From contig CAILUU010000046.1 in the NCBI GenBank assembly GCA_903837525.1, positions 1 to 64,000 of the forward strand: a stretch of DNA of 64,000 nt, given 5' to 3'. The DNA comes from an uncultured Bacteroidota bacterium. GTDB taxonomy: Bacteria; Bacteroidota; Bacteroidia; Chitinophagales; Chitinophagaceae. Shown here piece by piece: positions 47,053-55,569 of this stretch. The number at the start of each line of letters is the position of its first letter. Position 1 is the stretch's first letter. The notes under the pieces are model-generated. The model saw only the letters and a list, made by a program, of their open reading frames with translations. It was not told where the DNA came from and made no database searches. Made by a program: the position numbers and the translations under genes.

Positions 47053-47260
47053 GTATTTTTAGGATGGAAGTTTATGCACTATAACTAGTAAAAACATTTA
47101 GAATTCAACTTCTTTATTTATAATGGTCTATTATTAGTTATAAATATAATTAAATAGTTTAATTAATAAAAAAGTGAACGCATCGGTAAGATTATAGAGT
47201 ATTGTTATAGGTCATAAAAAAGTGTAAAATAAAATTCAACAATAATTATTAGGAAATACT
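47053..47260. other. Gap between the oxidoreductase stub and parC
   Basis: About 210 bases of AT-rich DNA. I see no gene and no strong hairpin; together with the stub it fills the 337 bases between the coiled-coil gene and parC. Confidence 0.4.
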
Positions 47261-49777
47261 CTACCCAAATAAGTCTCCCTGCAAATCATCTGCAACTTTT
47301 TTTGTCTCCCATTCCATTTCTACACTTTTACTAAACTCTGTAAATTTTGCCCCTACTGCTTTCCAGCCCATAATTTCTACCAATTTTACAACTTTAAATT
47401 TGGCACTACGTATTTGTTGTCCTCTTCCGCTTTTTACCATAAGTACAGGTTCTTCATCGGTTGTTACCATCTCTATACGGTTATCTTTTCCTTCTTTAAT
47501 AAAAAAGAATTTACTGTGTAGTGTGGTAGTTTCAATTTTAAAACGCTTAATATTAAACTGTACTTTTTCGTTATCTAAATAAACAGCAGTAATAATTTTT
47601 TCTTGTTTAAACTTTTCAATTAAAAAAACCTTTTCTACATCAAAGCGTTGGGTTAATTCTTGATCTGTTATTTCGTAATATCCATCATTGGTAATAACCA
47701 GTAATCTATCTTCAGCATCAAACTTGCCTAAATAAATTCCTTTTTCGTCGGTATTTAATCTTCCAAATTTATCATCAAACCAAAGTTTTTTAGCATCTAA
47801 TGTACTTTTGCCAGCTTCTTTAAATCGTACTGTTTTTATGGGGTATTTAGTTGCAATATTTCCTATACTACTTCTACCTTTTATTTCTTGCTCTTCAAAA
47901 TAAAATTCAAGTTCTTTATTACGAGCACTACAATTGGGACTAAGTATAATTTTTACCACTTCGGCTTCGCCATTTGCATTGGCTGTAAAATAATGTACCC
48001 TACTTTTTTCACTTCCCTTTGTTAAGTCATATTCTTTATCTCTTGTAACACCTGTTACATTAAAACGTTTGGCATAACTAACCCCTGTTTTTCCATCTGT
48101 ATAAATCATATTGTACGTAACACGATCATTCGTTTTATCAAATACAGCAACATGTAAAATATCTTTTCCAATAAAAACTTTATCCGCCACTTTTACTACT
48201 TTCATAATTCCGCTTTTAGTAAAAGCAACAATATCATCAAAGTCGCTAACTTCTGCCACCAGCCCATCTTTTTTTAACCCTGTACCAATAAAACCATCGA
48301 CAAAATTTGCATATAACTTTGTATTGGCAATAGCTACAGCTTTGGCTTGTATAGTATCAAAAGCTTTTATTTCGGTTTTACGCTCTCTGCCCTTACCATA
48401 TTTTTTAAGTAGATTTTCATAATAAGAAACTGCATAATCTATTAGGTTAGCTAAGTCATTTTTTACTTGTTTAATATCATTTTCTAATCCTTTTATTTGG
48501 TCGTTAAGCTCATCAATATCTAGTTTATAAATTCTACGGACAGGCTTTTCGGTTAGTTTTACAATATCTTCTCTTGTAATTTCTCGTTTTAATTGTTTTT
48601 TAAAGGGCGTAAATGCTTTATCAATGGCATCTAATACTTTATCCCAAGTTTCGTGTTTTTTCTCTAACTCTTTATATATTTTTTCTTCAAAGAATATTTT
48701 TTCTAAAGAAGTATAATGCCATTTTTCTTGTAGCTCGGCTAACTTAATCTCTAATTCTTTTTTTAATAATTCTTTGGTATTTTCTGTAGCAATTTTAAGT
48801 AATTCGGTTACGCCTAAAAACTGTGGTTTATTTTGTACAATTACACAACAATTTGGCGAAATTCCTACTTCGCAATCGGTAAAAGCGTACAAGGCATCAA
48901 TCGTAATATCTGGCGAAATACCTGGCGCTAGCTCTACCATTACCTCTACATTAGCTGCCGTGTGGTCGGTTACTTTTTTTACTTTTATTTTTCCAGTATC
49001 ATTGGCTTTAACTATACTTTCCATTAATTGGGTTGTGGTAACTCCAAATGGAACACTTTTAATTACTAATGTTTTCTTATCCAGTTCTTCAATAATTGCT
49101 CTTACTCTAATTTTTCCGCCACGTTTACCATCGGCATAATTACTGGCATCCATAGTGCCCCCAGTTAAAAAATCGGGTAAAATTTCAAACTTTTTACCTC
49201 TTAAATATTTTATAGAAGCTTCAATTAATTCGCAAAAATTATGGGGTAAAATTTTAGTTGCTAGTCCTACGGCAATACCTTCTGCACCTTGTGCCAACAA
49301 CAAGGGAAATTTCATGGGCAAGGTTACTGGTTCGTTTTTACGACCATCGTAACTTAATGCCCATTCGGTAGTTTTTCCGTTAAAGGCCACTTCCAAAGCA
49401 AATTTGCTTGGCCTTGCTTCGATATACCTTGCAGCTGCTGCTTCATCACCCGTACGTACATCTCCCCAATTTCCTTGTGTTTCTATTAATAAATCTTTTT
49501 GCCCCATATTTACCAACGCATCTCCAATACTAGCATCACCATGTGGATGGTATTGCATACTTTGCCCAATAATATTGGCTACTTTATTAAAACGGCCATC
49601 GTCCATCTCCTTCATAGCATGAAGGATACGACGTTGTACTGGCTTTAAACCATCCTCAATTGCAGGCACAGCTCTTTCTAAAATAACATAGCTAGCATAA
49701 TCCAAAAACCATGTTTTGTATTGGCCGCCAATGCCGCTGTCAGTGTGTGTATACTCTTCTTTATTTGCTTTTGCCAT
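47261..49777 (-). CDS. parC: DNA topoisomerase IV subunit A
   Basis: The cleavage subunit of a type IIA topoisomerase (838 residues) that separates daughter chromosomes. The catalytic tyrosine is Tyr118, within AAAARYIEAR rather than the usual MRYTE. The quinolone region reads HPHGDASIGDA: Ala82 and Asp86 stand where E. coli ParC has Ser80 and Glu84. There is no GyrA box, which with the ParE gene nearby supports ParC. A long coiled coil (about 340-470) and a five- or six-bladed C-terminal domain follow. This divergent sequence is normal for the Bacteroidota ParC type. It is the last gene of parE-DUF1835-parC. Confidence 0.93.
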   Translation of the reverse strand: MAKANKEEYTHTDSGIGGQYKTWFLDYASYVILERAVPAIEDGLKPVQRRILHAMKEMDDGRFNKVANIIGQSMQYHPHGDASIGDALVNMGQKDLLIETQGNWGDVRTGDEAAAARYIEARPSKFALEVAFNGKTTEWALSYDGRKNEPVTLPMKFPLLLAQGAEGIAVGLATKILPHNFCELIEASIKYLRGKKFEILPDFLTGGTMDASNYADGKRGGKIRVRAIIEELDKKTLVIKSVPFGVTTTQLMESIVKANDTGKIKVKKVTDHTAANVEVMVELAPGISPDITIDALYAFTDCEVGISPNCCVIVQNKPQFLGVTELLKIATENTKELLKKELEIKLAELQEKWHYTSLEKIFFEEKIYKELEKKHETWDKVLDAIDKAFTPFKKQLKREITREDIVKLTEKPVRRIYKLDIDELNDQIKGLENDIKQVKNDLANLIDYAVSYYENLLKKYGKGRERKTEIKAFDTIQAKAVAIANTKLYANFVDGFIGTGLKKDGLVAEVSDFDDIVAFTKSGIMKVVKVADKVFIGKDILHVAVFDKTNDRVTYNMIYTDGKTGVSYAKRFNVTGVTRDKEYDLTKGSEKSRVHYFTANANGEAEVVKIILSPNCSARNKELEFYFEEQEIKGRSSIGNIATKYPIKTVRFKEAGKSTLDAKKLWFDDKFGRLNTDEKGIYLGKFDAEDRLLVITNDGYYEITDQELTQRFDVEKVFLIEKFKQEKIITAVYLDNEKVQFNIKRFKIETTTLHSKFFFIKEGKDNRIEMVTTDEEPVLMVKSGRGQQIRSAKFKVVKLVEIMGWKAVGAKFTEFSKSVEMEWETKKVADDLQGDLFG

Positions 49778-49779
49778 AA

Positions 49780-49910
49780 CCCTATCCCCTAAAGGGGAAC
49801 TAAGTTTTAAAGTTTATAATCCTTCTCAAATTTTTTATCAGTATAGTTTGAGAACATAATGTTTATTTTATTCTGTGAGTCCCAGTTCCCTCTTTATGGG
49901 GCAGATAGGG
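49780..49910. repeat. Inverted-repeat element between parC and the DUF1835 gene
   Basis: The arm CCCTATCCCCTAAAGGGGAA (49780-49799, continuing ct) is repeated as an imperfect reverse complement at 49884-49910 (AGTTCCCTCTTTATGGGG, then cagataggg). The left arm is itself a hairpin (CCCCT-AA-AGGGG). The arms enclose about 80 AT-rich bases. It looks like a small non-autonomous repeat. The right arm overlaps the last codons of the DUF1835 gene and supplies its stop codon. Confidence 0.6.
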
Positions 49911-50715
49911 TTTTGGTTTTCACTTCAAAGTCTTTCATATACCCCACTTTGCCTTGCACATCAAATAGTTCCATTGCTATCATCTTTTTTAATCGCCATA
50001 ACAAAAACATATCGCCAGTTTTATGTTGGGCTTTACTTAAAAACTGATGGATAATTTTTGATGCTTTTTGCCAATCGGCAGTTACATATTTTTTTAACTC
50101 AGCGTCGTAAAAATTCTCATCTTGGCTTACCAATTTTTTACCGCCTTCTAATAATCGAACTCCTCCATTTTCATTACACAATTTTGCCCATTCGTCGGGG
50201 TCTACTTCAAACTCACTTAAGGTTATTTCCCTAGCCAATTTTTTTGCTTTTAAAAATTCTTTTGCAGGTATTTCGCTTAACCATGTTGGATAAAATACTT
50301 GACCCTTTTCATTTAAAAAAGGTAAGTTATTTAAATAAAGAATAGATACTCTTCCTTGAAATTCTTTTACATAGTGCAACAACCAGTAATAGCCACACAC
50401 ATCATGCTTATTTTGTGCAGCCCAAATCCAAAGAAGTTCTTCCTCATTTCTACGCATTATACCAACTAGGTTTGCAATAGTGTTAAGGTCATTCTTTTCA
50501 TCCTTATCTAAAGCTCCATCCATATCGCCACCTGCCAAAACATCTCTCCACCAATTTCTCCTAATTTCCATTCCTTCGCCTACATGAATATTTTCAATTG
50601 GGCCAACCGCTAAATCATCATTTACTTGAATAATTTCTCCTTGCAAAGTTTCATCCAATTCAATGGCTTGTTTTAAAACTGCTACATCTGCTTCGTTAAA
50701 TACTATATGAATCAT
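49894..50715 (-). CDS. DUF1835 domain protein
   Basis: A 273-residue cytoplasmic protein with a DUF1835-type N-terminal domain (IHIVFNEADVAVLKQAIEL, then DDLAVGPI and RRNWWRDVL) and a second helical domain with conserved Trp residues and DPDEWAKLCNENGGVRLLEGG. The family is widespread but without known function. It lies between parE (31-base gap) and parC, so it is co-transcribed with topoisomerase IV; whether it helps the enzyme is unknown. The last residues (TLSAP) and stop come from the right arm of an inverted repeat, so the original C-terminus may have been changed. Confidence 0.83.
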   Translation of the reverse strand: MIHIVFNEADVAVLKQAIELDETLQGEIIQVNDDLAVGPIENIHVGEGMEIRRNWWRDVLAGGDMDGALDKDEKNDLNTIANLVGIMRRNEEELLWIWAAQNKHDVCGYYWLLHYVKEFQGRVSILYLNNLPFLNEKGQVFYPTWLSEIPAKEFLKAKKLAREITLSEFEVDPDEWAKLCNENGGVRLLEGGKKLVSQDENFYDAELKKYVTADWQKASKIIHQFLSKAQHKTGDMFLLWRLKKMIAMELFDVQGKVGYMKDFEVKTKTLSAP

Positions 50716-50746
50716 GTTATAATTAAAAATTTAGAATTAAGAATGT

Positions 50747-52636
50747 CTACTCTAAAATCTCCGTTACTAAATCAACTTCTACTTTAAGGTTATCAATAAT
50801 AAAATCTTGTCGGCTTGGTGTGTTTTTACCCATGTAATATTCAAGCAATTGTTGAATATGTGTTTCGGGTAACATCATAACAGGTTGCAATTTCATTTGA
50901 TCGCCAATAAAACGTGCAAATTCATCGGGGCTAATTTCTCCTAATCCTTTAAATCGAGTAATTTCGGGCTTACCTGTGAGTTTTTTTATTGCTGCTTGTT
51001 TTTCTTTTTCATCGTAACAATAAATAGTTTCTTTTTTATCTCTTACTCTAAATAAAGGCGTTTCTAAAATATAAACATGTCCATTTTTTACCAAGTCAGG
51101 AAAAAATTGTAAAAAGAAGGTCATTAATAATAAGCGTATATGCATACCATCTACATCTGCATCAGTAGCAAATACGATATTATTGTAACGTAAGGTTTCG
51201 TAACCATCCTCAATATTTAAGGCATGTTGAAGCAAATTAAACTCTTCGTTTTCGTACACTACTTTTTTGGTTAACGAAAAGCAGTTTAGCGGCTTGCCTC
51301 GTAAGCTAAAAACAGCCTGTGTATCTACATTACGAGCTTTTGTAATGCTACCGCTTGCACTATCCCCCTCGGTAATAAAAATGGTACTTTCTTTTGCTTT
51401 TTCAACAATTTTATCTTTGTCTTTTCCGGTAGCTTCGTCGTTGTAATGATATTTACAATCTCTTAATTTTTTATTATGCAGATTAGCTTTTTTAGCTCGT
51501 TCATTGGCTAGTTTACGAATACCGCTTAATTCTTTACGCTCTCTTTCGTTTTGCTCTATTCGCTTTTTTAAAGCCTCGGCAGTAGTTGTATTTTTATGTA
51601 GATAATTGTTTAATTCTTTGCTTAAAAAGTCGCCAATAAAGTTTCGCATACTTGGGCCACCTTCGGATACGTTTGCCGAGCCTAATTTTGTTTTTGTTTG
51701 GCTTTCAAACACAGGCTCTTGTACTCGTACACTAATGGCACTGCATATACTTCCACGTATATCGGATGCGTCGTAATCTTTTTTATAAAAATCTCTGATT
51801 GTTTTAATAAAGGCTTCTCTAAACGCTGCCAAATGTGTACCACCTTGTGTAGTAAATTGACCATTTACAAAGCTATAGTATTCTTCGCCATAGGCACTTT
51901 CATGTGTTATGGCTACTTCAATATCATCGCCTTTTAAATGAATGATGGGGTAACGAATTTCATCTTCGTTTGTTTTACGTTGCAATAAATCTAATAACCC
52001 GTTTTTACTTATATAGCGTTTGCCATTTAAGTTCATTACTAACCCTGCATTTAAATAACAGTAATTCCAAAACTGGTTATCTAAATACTCTTGTACAAAA
52101 TGATAATTTTTAAAAATAGTATCATCAGGTACAAATTCTACGTAGGTTCCATTGTCCTCTTTTGTAGCCGTTTCTTTATGTTCTTTACTTAAAATTCCTC
52201 TTTCAAATTCGGCTGTTTTTTCTTTGCCTTCTCTATAAGCGGTTACTTTAAAATAATTACTTAATGCATTTACAGCTTTAGTGCCTACCCCATTTAACCC
52301 CACACTTTTTTGAAATGCCTTACTATCGTACTTTGCACCAGTATTTATTTTACTTACCACATCTACTACTTTGCCTAACGGAATTCCACGTCCATAATCT
52401 CTTACAGTAATTATTTTATCTTTTATGGTTACATCTACATATTTACCATATCCCATGGTGTATTCATCAATACAATTGTCTATTACTTCTTTTACCAAAA
52501 CATATATACCATCATCGGCACTACTCCCATCGCCAAGCTTTCCTATGTACATACCTGGACGTAAGCGTATATGCTCTTTCCAATCTAAGCTTTTTATGGA
52601 ATCTTCGTTGTAATTTGATATTTCCTTTTCTGCCAT
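50747..52636 (-). CDS. parE: DNA topoisomerase IV subunit B
   Basis: The ATPase subunit of topoisomerase IV (629 residues). The GHKL ATP site has [10 protein letters not shown] (24-33), [12 protein letters not shown] with the catalytic acid, [11 protein letters not shown] and [13 protein letters not shown]; the TOPRIM domain has [11 protein letters not shown] and [12 protein letters not shown], which bind Mg2+. The frame extends back to 52705, but the ATG at 52636 ([13 protein letters not shown]) is the family start. It is the first gene of the parE-DUF1835-parC unit and is divergent from the YkgJ-type gene. Confidence 0.94.
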   Translation of the reverse strand: MAEKEISNYNEDSIKSLDWKEHIRLRPGMYIGKLGDGSSADDGIYVLVKEVIDNCIDEYTMGYGKYVDVTIKDKIITVRDYGRGIPLGKVVDVVSKINTGAKYDSKAFQKSVGLNGVGTKAVNALSNYFKVTAYREGKEKTAEFERGILSKEHKETATKEDNGTYVEFVPDDTIFKNYHFVQEYLDNQFWNYCYLNAGLVMNLNGKRYISKNGLLDLLQRKTNEDEIRYPIIHLKGDDIEVAITHESAYGEEYYSFVNGQFTTQGGTHLAAFREAFIKTIRDFYKKDYDASDIRGSICSAISVRVQEPVFESQTKTKLGSANVSEGGPSMRNFIGDFLSKELNNYLHKNTTTAEALKKRIEQNERERKELSGIRKLANERAKKANLHNKKLRDCKYHYNDEATGKDKDKIVEKAKESTIFITEGDSASGSITKARNVDTQAVFSLRGKPLNCFSLTKKVVYENEEFNLLQHALNIEDGYETLRYNNIVFATDADVDGMHIRLLLMTFFLQFFPDLVKNGHVYILETPLFRVRDKKETIYCYDEKEKQAAIKKLTGKPEITRFKGLGEISPDEFARFIGDQMKLQPVMMLPETHIQQLLEYYMGKNTPSRQDFIIDNLKVEVDLVTEILE

Positions 52637-52746
52637 GAACACAATTTTACTGTGCTGCAATTTAGCTGATTGACTACAAATTTTAGTAAATACATTTATC
52701 CACAATAAAAGTAAAAATGTGAAAAAATAAAAGATACTTTTACAAA

Positions 52747-53262
52747 ATGGTAACTAATTTGGAAGAAATAGCTGCTTATAGCCTATTAAAACAAAACGAA
52801 AATGACAATTTTGTTGATTATTTAAAAAGCTGCAACTCGTTGGAAGTTGATGAGGCGGTATTAAAAATAAACGAAGTAGTAGAGCCGCAAATTGATTGCA
52901 CTGCATGCGGTAACTGTTGTAAAACATTAATGATAAATGTAAGTACATCCGAGACAAAAAAATTAGCTACTTTTTTAAACAAACCAATCGAAGAGGTAAA
53001 GCATACTTATTTAGAAGAAGGGTTGCAACAATCATTTATTATGAAAAGTTTTCCATGTGCTTTTTTAACGGGCACTAAATGTAGTATTTACGAAAACAGA
53101 TTTGAGGGTTGTAAAGAATTTCCTAATTTAAAAAAAAAGGATTTTACCAATCGACTATTTACAACTATGATGCATTACAATAGGTGCCCCATAATTTTTA
53201 ATGTAGTTGAAAGACTAAAAATTGTTACCCATTACTTAAACTCCTCACCCACTATAGTATAG
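52747..53262 (+). CDS. YkgJ family cysteine-cluster protein
   Basis: A 171-residue cytoplasmic protein with a zinc- or iron-binding cysteine cluster. The pattern is [13 protein letters not shown] (about residues 55-67), then [25 protein letters not shown] near 112-136, eight cysteines in the typical spacing. The family was first proposed as an Fe-S oxidoreductase, but no reaction is proved. It starts a short rightward run with the SDR gene, 59 bases apart. Confidence 0.88.
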   Translation: MVTNLEEIAAYSLLKQNENDNFVDYLKSCNSLEVDEAVLKINEVVEPQIDCTACGNCCKTLMINVSTSETKKLATFLNKPIEEVKHTYLEEGLQQSFIMKSFPCAFLTGTKCSIYENRFEGCKEFPNLKKKDFTNRLFTTMMHYNRCPIIFNVVERLKIVTHYLNSSPTIV

Positions 53263-53321
53263 TAGCAAAAATGATAACGGATATTTTTTATGTTTTCTTT
53301 ATTTTTACTTAAAATTACTTT

Positions 53322-54107
53322 ATGAATTTAGATTTAACAGGGAAAAAGGCATTGGTATGTGGCAGCACACAAGGGCTTGGCTTAGCCAGTGCTATTGAAT
53401 TAGCTTTACTTGGTTGCTCCATCGTGTTATTTGCACGAAACGAGGAGTTGCTAAAGGAAACCTTAGCAACTTTAGATACTACCAAAAAGCAACAACACAG
53501 TTACCTTGTTGCCGATTTTACAAACACTGCTGCAGTAAAAACCACCATTGAACAATTTATTGCAAACCAAACCATACACATTTTAGTTAATAATACAGGA
53601 GGCCCCGCTGGTGGCACTATAATGGAGGCGAGGGAAACAGAATTTTTAAGTGCCTTTAATAACCATCTTATAAATAACCATAATATTGTACAAGCTTTAG
53701 TGCCAGGTATGAAAAAGGCAGGCTTTGGTAGAATTATAAATGTAATTTCTACCTCGGTAAAAGCTCCCCTACAAGGGCTGGGTGTTAGTAACACCATAAG
53801 AGCAGCAGTTGCCAATTGGGCAAAAACCTTAGCAACAGAATTAGGTATATTTGGTATTACAGTAAATAATGTACTGCCGGGATTTACACAAACCGTTAGG
53901 GCCGATTATGTTATTAAAAATAAAGCCGAAAAAATGGGCAAAACGCAAGAAGAGGCTTTAAAAGAGTTAGTAGCAGAAATTCCGGTAGGGCGAATTGGGC
54001 AGCCTGAAGAATTTGGTGCAGCAGTAGCTTTTTTGTGTAGCCCAGCCGCAGCCTACATAAATGGAATAAATTTACCAGTAGATGGCGGCAGATTGGTATG
54101 TTTATAA
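53322..54107 (+). CDS. Atypical short-chain dehydrogenase/reductase
   Basis: A 261-residue SDR-fold protein. The cofactor motif is CGSTQGLGLA (TGxxxGxG type) and the NNAG block reads NNTGGP. Ser of the active site seems present in ISTS, but the YxxxK motif is replaced: aligning SNTIRAAVANWAKTLA with a normal YxxSKxxxxxxTKxLA puts Ser and Arg at the Tyr and Lys positions. The C-terminus (PVGRIGQPEEFGAAVAFLCS) is standard. Such Tyr-less SDRs form a known subgroup, so this one may bind NAD(P) without the usual chemistry, or use other residues. Confidence 0.85.
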   Translation: MNLDLTGKKALVCGSTQGLGLASAIELALLGCSIVLFARNEELLKETLATLDTTKKQQHSYLVADFTNTAAVKTTIEQFIANQTIHILVNNTGGPAGGTIMEARETEFLSAFNNHLINNHNIVQALVPGMKKAGFGRIINVISTSVKAPLQGLGVSNTIRAAVANWAKTLATELGIFGITVNNVLPGFTQTVRADYVIKNKAEKMGKTQEEALKELVAEIPVGRIGQPEEFGAAVAFLCSPAAAYINGINLPVDGGRLVCL

Positions 54108-54159
54108 GCTAGAATTATATTTTTATCAATAGGGTAACGGGTTACTTAAAAAATGTATT

Positions 54160-54351
54160 TGTGCAGATGCTGTTGCTCAATTAAAAGTAACTACAGATGC
54201 TACTAACCTTAACATTAGAAGTACCCCAAGTACCGAAGGTGAATTTTTAGTAAACCTTCACATAATGAAATAGTAACGTTAGTTGAAAAAACTGATGATA
54301 GCTGATGGTGAAGAAGGTTATGAATATGCACAGTACTTATTCCCTCTTTAA
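54160..54351 (+). pseudogene. Decayed bacterial SH3-domain gene
   Basis: Three frames can be joined to give an SH3b-like domain. First, CADAVAQLKVTTDATNLNIR then STPSTEGEFLVNLH to a TAG; then, after a frame change near 54260, NEIVTLVEKTDDS to a TGA at 54301-54304; then ADGEEGYEYAQYLFPL to a TAA ending at 54351. LNIRSTPST and GYEYAQYL are the typical start and end of SH3b domains. A signal peptide may once have preceded it. At least one frameshift and an internal stop show it is dead. A terminator hairpin follows at 54370, which probably served this gene. Confidence 0.7.
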
Positions 54352-54369
54352 TAAAAATATTTTATATTA

Positions 54370-54399
54370 AAAGCCACTTGAAAAGAAGTGGCTTTTTTT
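54370..54399 (+). terminator. Rho-independent terminator
   Basis: AAAGCCACTT / AAGTGGCTTT, 10-bp stem, 6-base loop, then a run of T to 54399. It lies after the SH3-domain remnant. It may also act in the other direction because A-rich sequence precedes it. Confidence 0.85.
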
Positions 54400-54477
54400 A
54401 CTATAGGAAAGCATTAAGTAGTTTAGTTTTTGCTAACCTGTTTATAACTACTAAAAAGCTTTCTTTATCTTTATACT

Positions 54478-55164
54478 ATGAAAAAAATATTTTCGATTTT
54501 ATATATAGCCCTGCTAACGAGTTGCACTGCACAAACTAGCAAAATTGAATTAACTGCCGATGAATTTGAAAATGCTATATTAAAAGATATGGTACAAGTT
54601 TTAGATGTACGTACCAAAGGTGAATTTAATAGCGGTTATATAGCCAATGCCCTTCAGGCAGATTGGAATGATAAAAACGAATTTGAACGTAGAATATCCT
54701 TTATTGATAAAAAGAAACCTGTCTATGTCTATTGCTTAGCAGGTGGTAGAAGTGCCGCTGCAGCTACCAAAATGCGTAAAATGGGCTTTAATGTGCTGGA
54801 GCTAAAAGGTGGTATAAATGCCTGGAAGGCAACAAACAAAACGCTTATTGGAAAATCAACCGAAAAACAACTAAGTATAGAAGCTTACACAAATACCATT
54901 ACAGGAAGCAAAGTTGTGTTAGTTGATTTTGGTGCAAGCTGGTGCCCACCATGTAAGCAAATGGAGCCTATTTTGCAAAAAGTAGAAAAAGATTTAGTAG
55001 GAAAATTTACGTTATTAAAAGTAGATGGAGGCAAAGATGAAGAGCTAGTAAAACTCCATAATGTAACTGCCCTACCTGTTTTTATAATTTATAAAGATGG
55101 TAAAGAGGTTTGGCGTAAAGATGGTGTGGCAAGTGAGGAGGAATTAAAAAAAGCATTGCAGTAA
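54478..55164 (+). CDS. Rhodanese-thioredoxin fusion lipoprotein
   Basis: A 228-residue exported protein with two domains. The signal peptide ends in LLTSC (Cys16 as the lipid site). Residues about 22-115 are a rhodanese domain (VLDVRTKGEFNSGYI; active Cys in YCLAGGRSAAAA). Residues about 125-228 are a thioredoxin domain with the active site WCPPCK and the cis-Pro in ALPVF. It probably works in the periplasm on disulphides or sulphur species; the fusion itself gives no substrate. The box TATCTTTA lies 4 bases before the start. Length and motifs complete. Confidence 0.9.
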   Translation: MKKIFSILYIALLTSCTAQTSKIELTADEFENAILKDMVQVLDVRTKGEFNSGYIANALQADWNDKNEFERRISFIDKKKPVYVYCLAGGRSAAAATKMRKMGFNVLELKGGINAWKATNKTLIGKSTEKQLSIEAYTNTITGSKVVLVDFGASWCPPCKQMEPILQKVEKDLVGKFTLLKVDGGKDEELVKLHNVTALPVFIIYKDGKEVWRKDGVASEEELKKALQ

Positions 55165-55569
55165 TTAAAAAATTTTTGTACAGTGAACTATTTAGCTGCT
55201 TGTTTTTACTAATTTTTATTTCATAGAAATAGTTTGTGCCAAAAGAAACATTTTTTGTACAAACCTATCTTAGGACAAGACATTCTATGAATCATACATA
55301 ATGGTTGGTGGACTCACGAACCAAGGCGGAGGCCTTATCGCTTAAACTTTTATATCTGCCGAAAACTCTGTCTATTTTTTTAATCACAGGAGCATAAAAA
55401 TGTAACTGAAACAACAAATAGAAAAATCTCTTTCATACTTTATAATTTTAGTTTAACTTTTTGAATTGGCCATAAAATTTCACCAAACATTACTATTTGT
55501 GCAATGTTAATCTTCAAAAGAAATAGTATTCACTATTACTATTTCTTACAACGGATAAAGAGATATCTC
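55165..55569. other. Gap before the S9 peptidase gene
   Basis: 405 bases with no intact gene. A short GC-richer patch at 55303-55343 stands out; on the minus strand it reads SDKASALVRESTNHYV and a stop, which could be a gene end or repeat remnant, but I do not recognise it. A hairpin near the right end belongs to the S9 gene. Confidence 0.4.
55518..55547 (-). terminator. Terminator of the S9 peptidase gene
   Basis: AAGAAATAGT pairs with ACTATTTCTT around a 10-base loop, 22 bases after the stop, followed on the minus strand by TTGAAG. Weak T-run, so moderate confidence. Confidence 0.5.
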
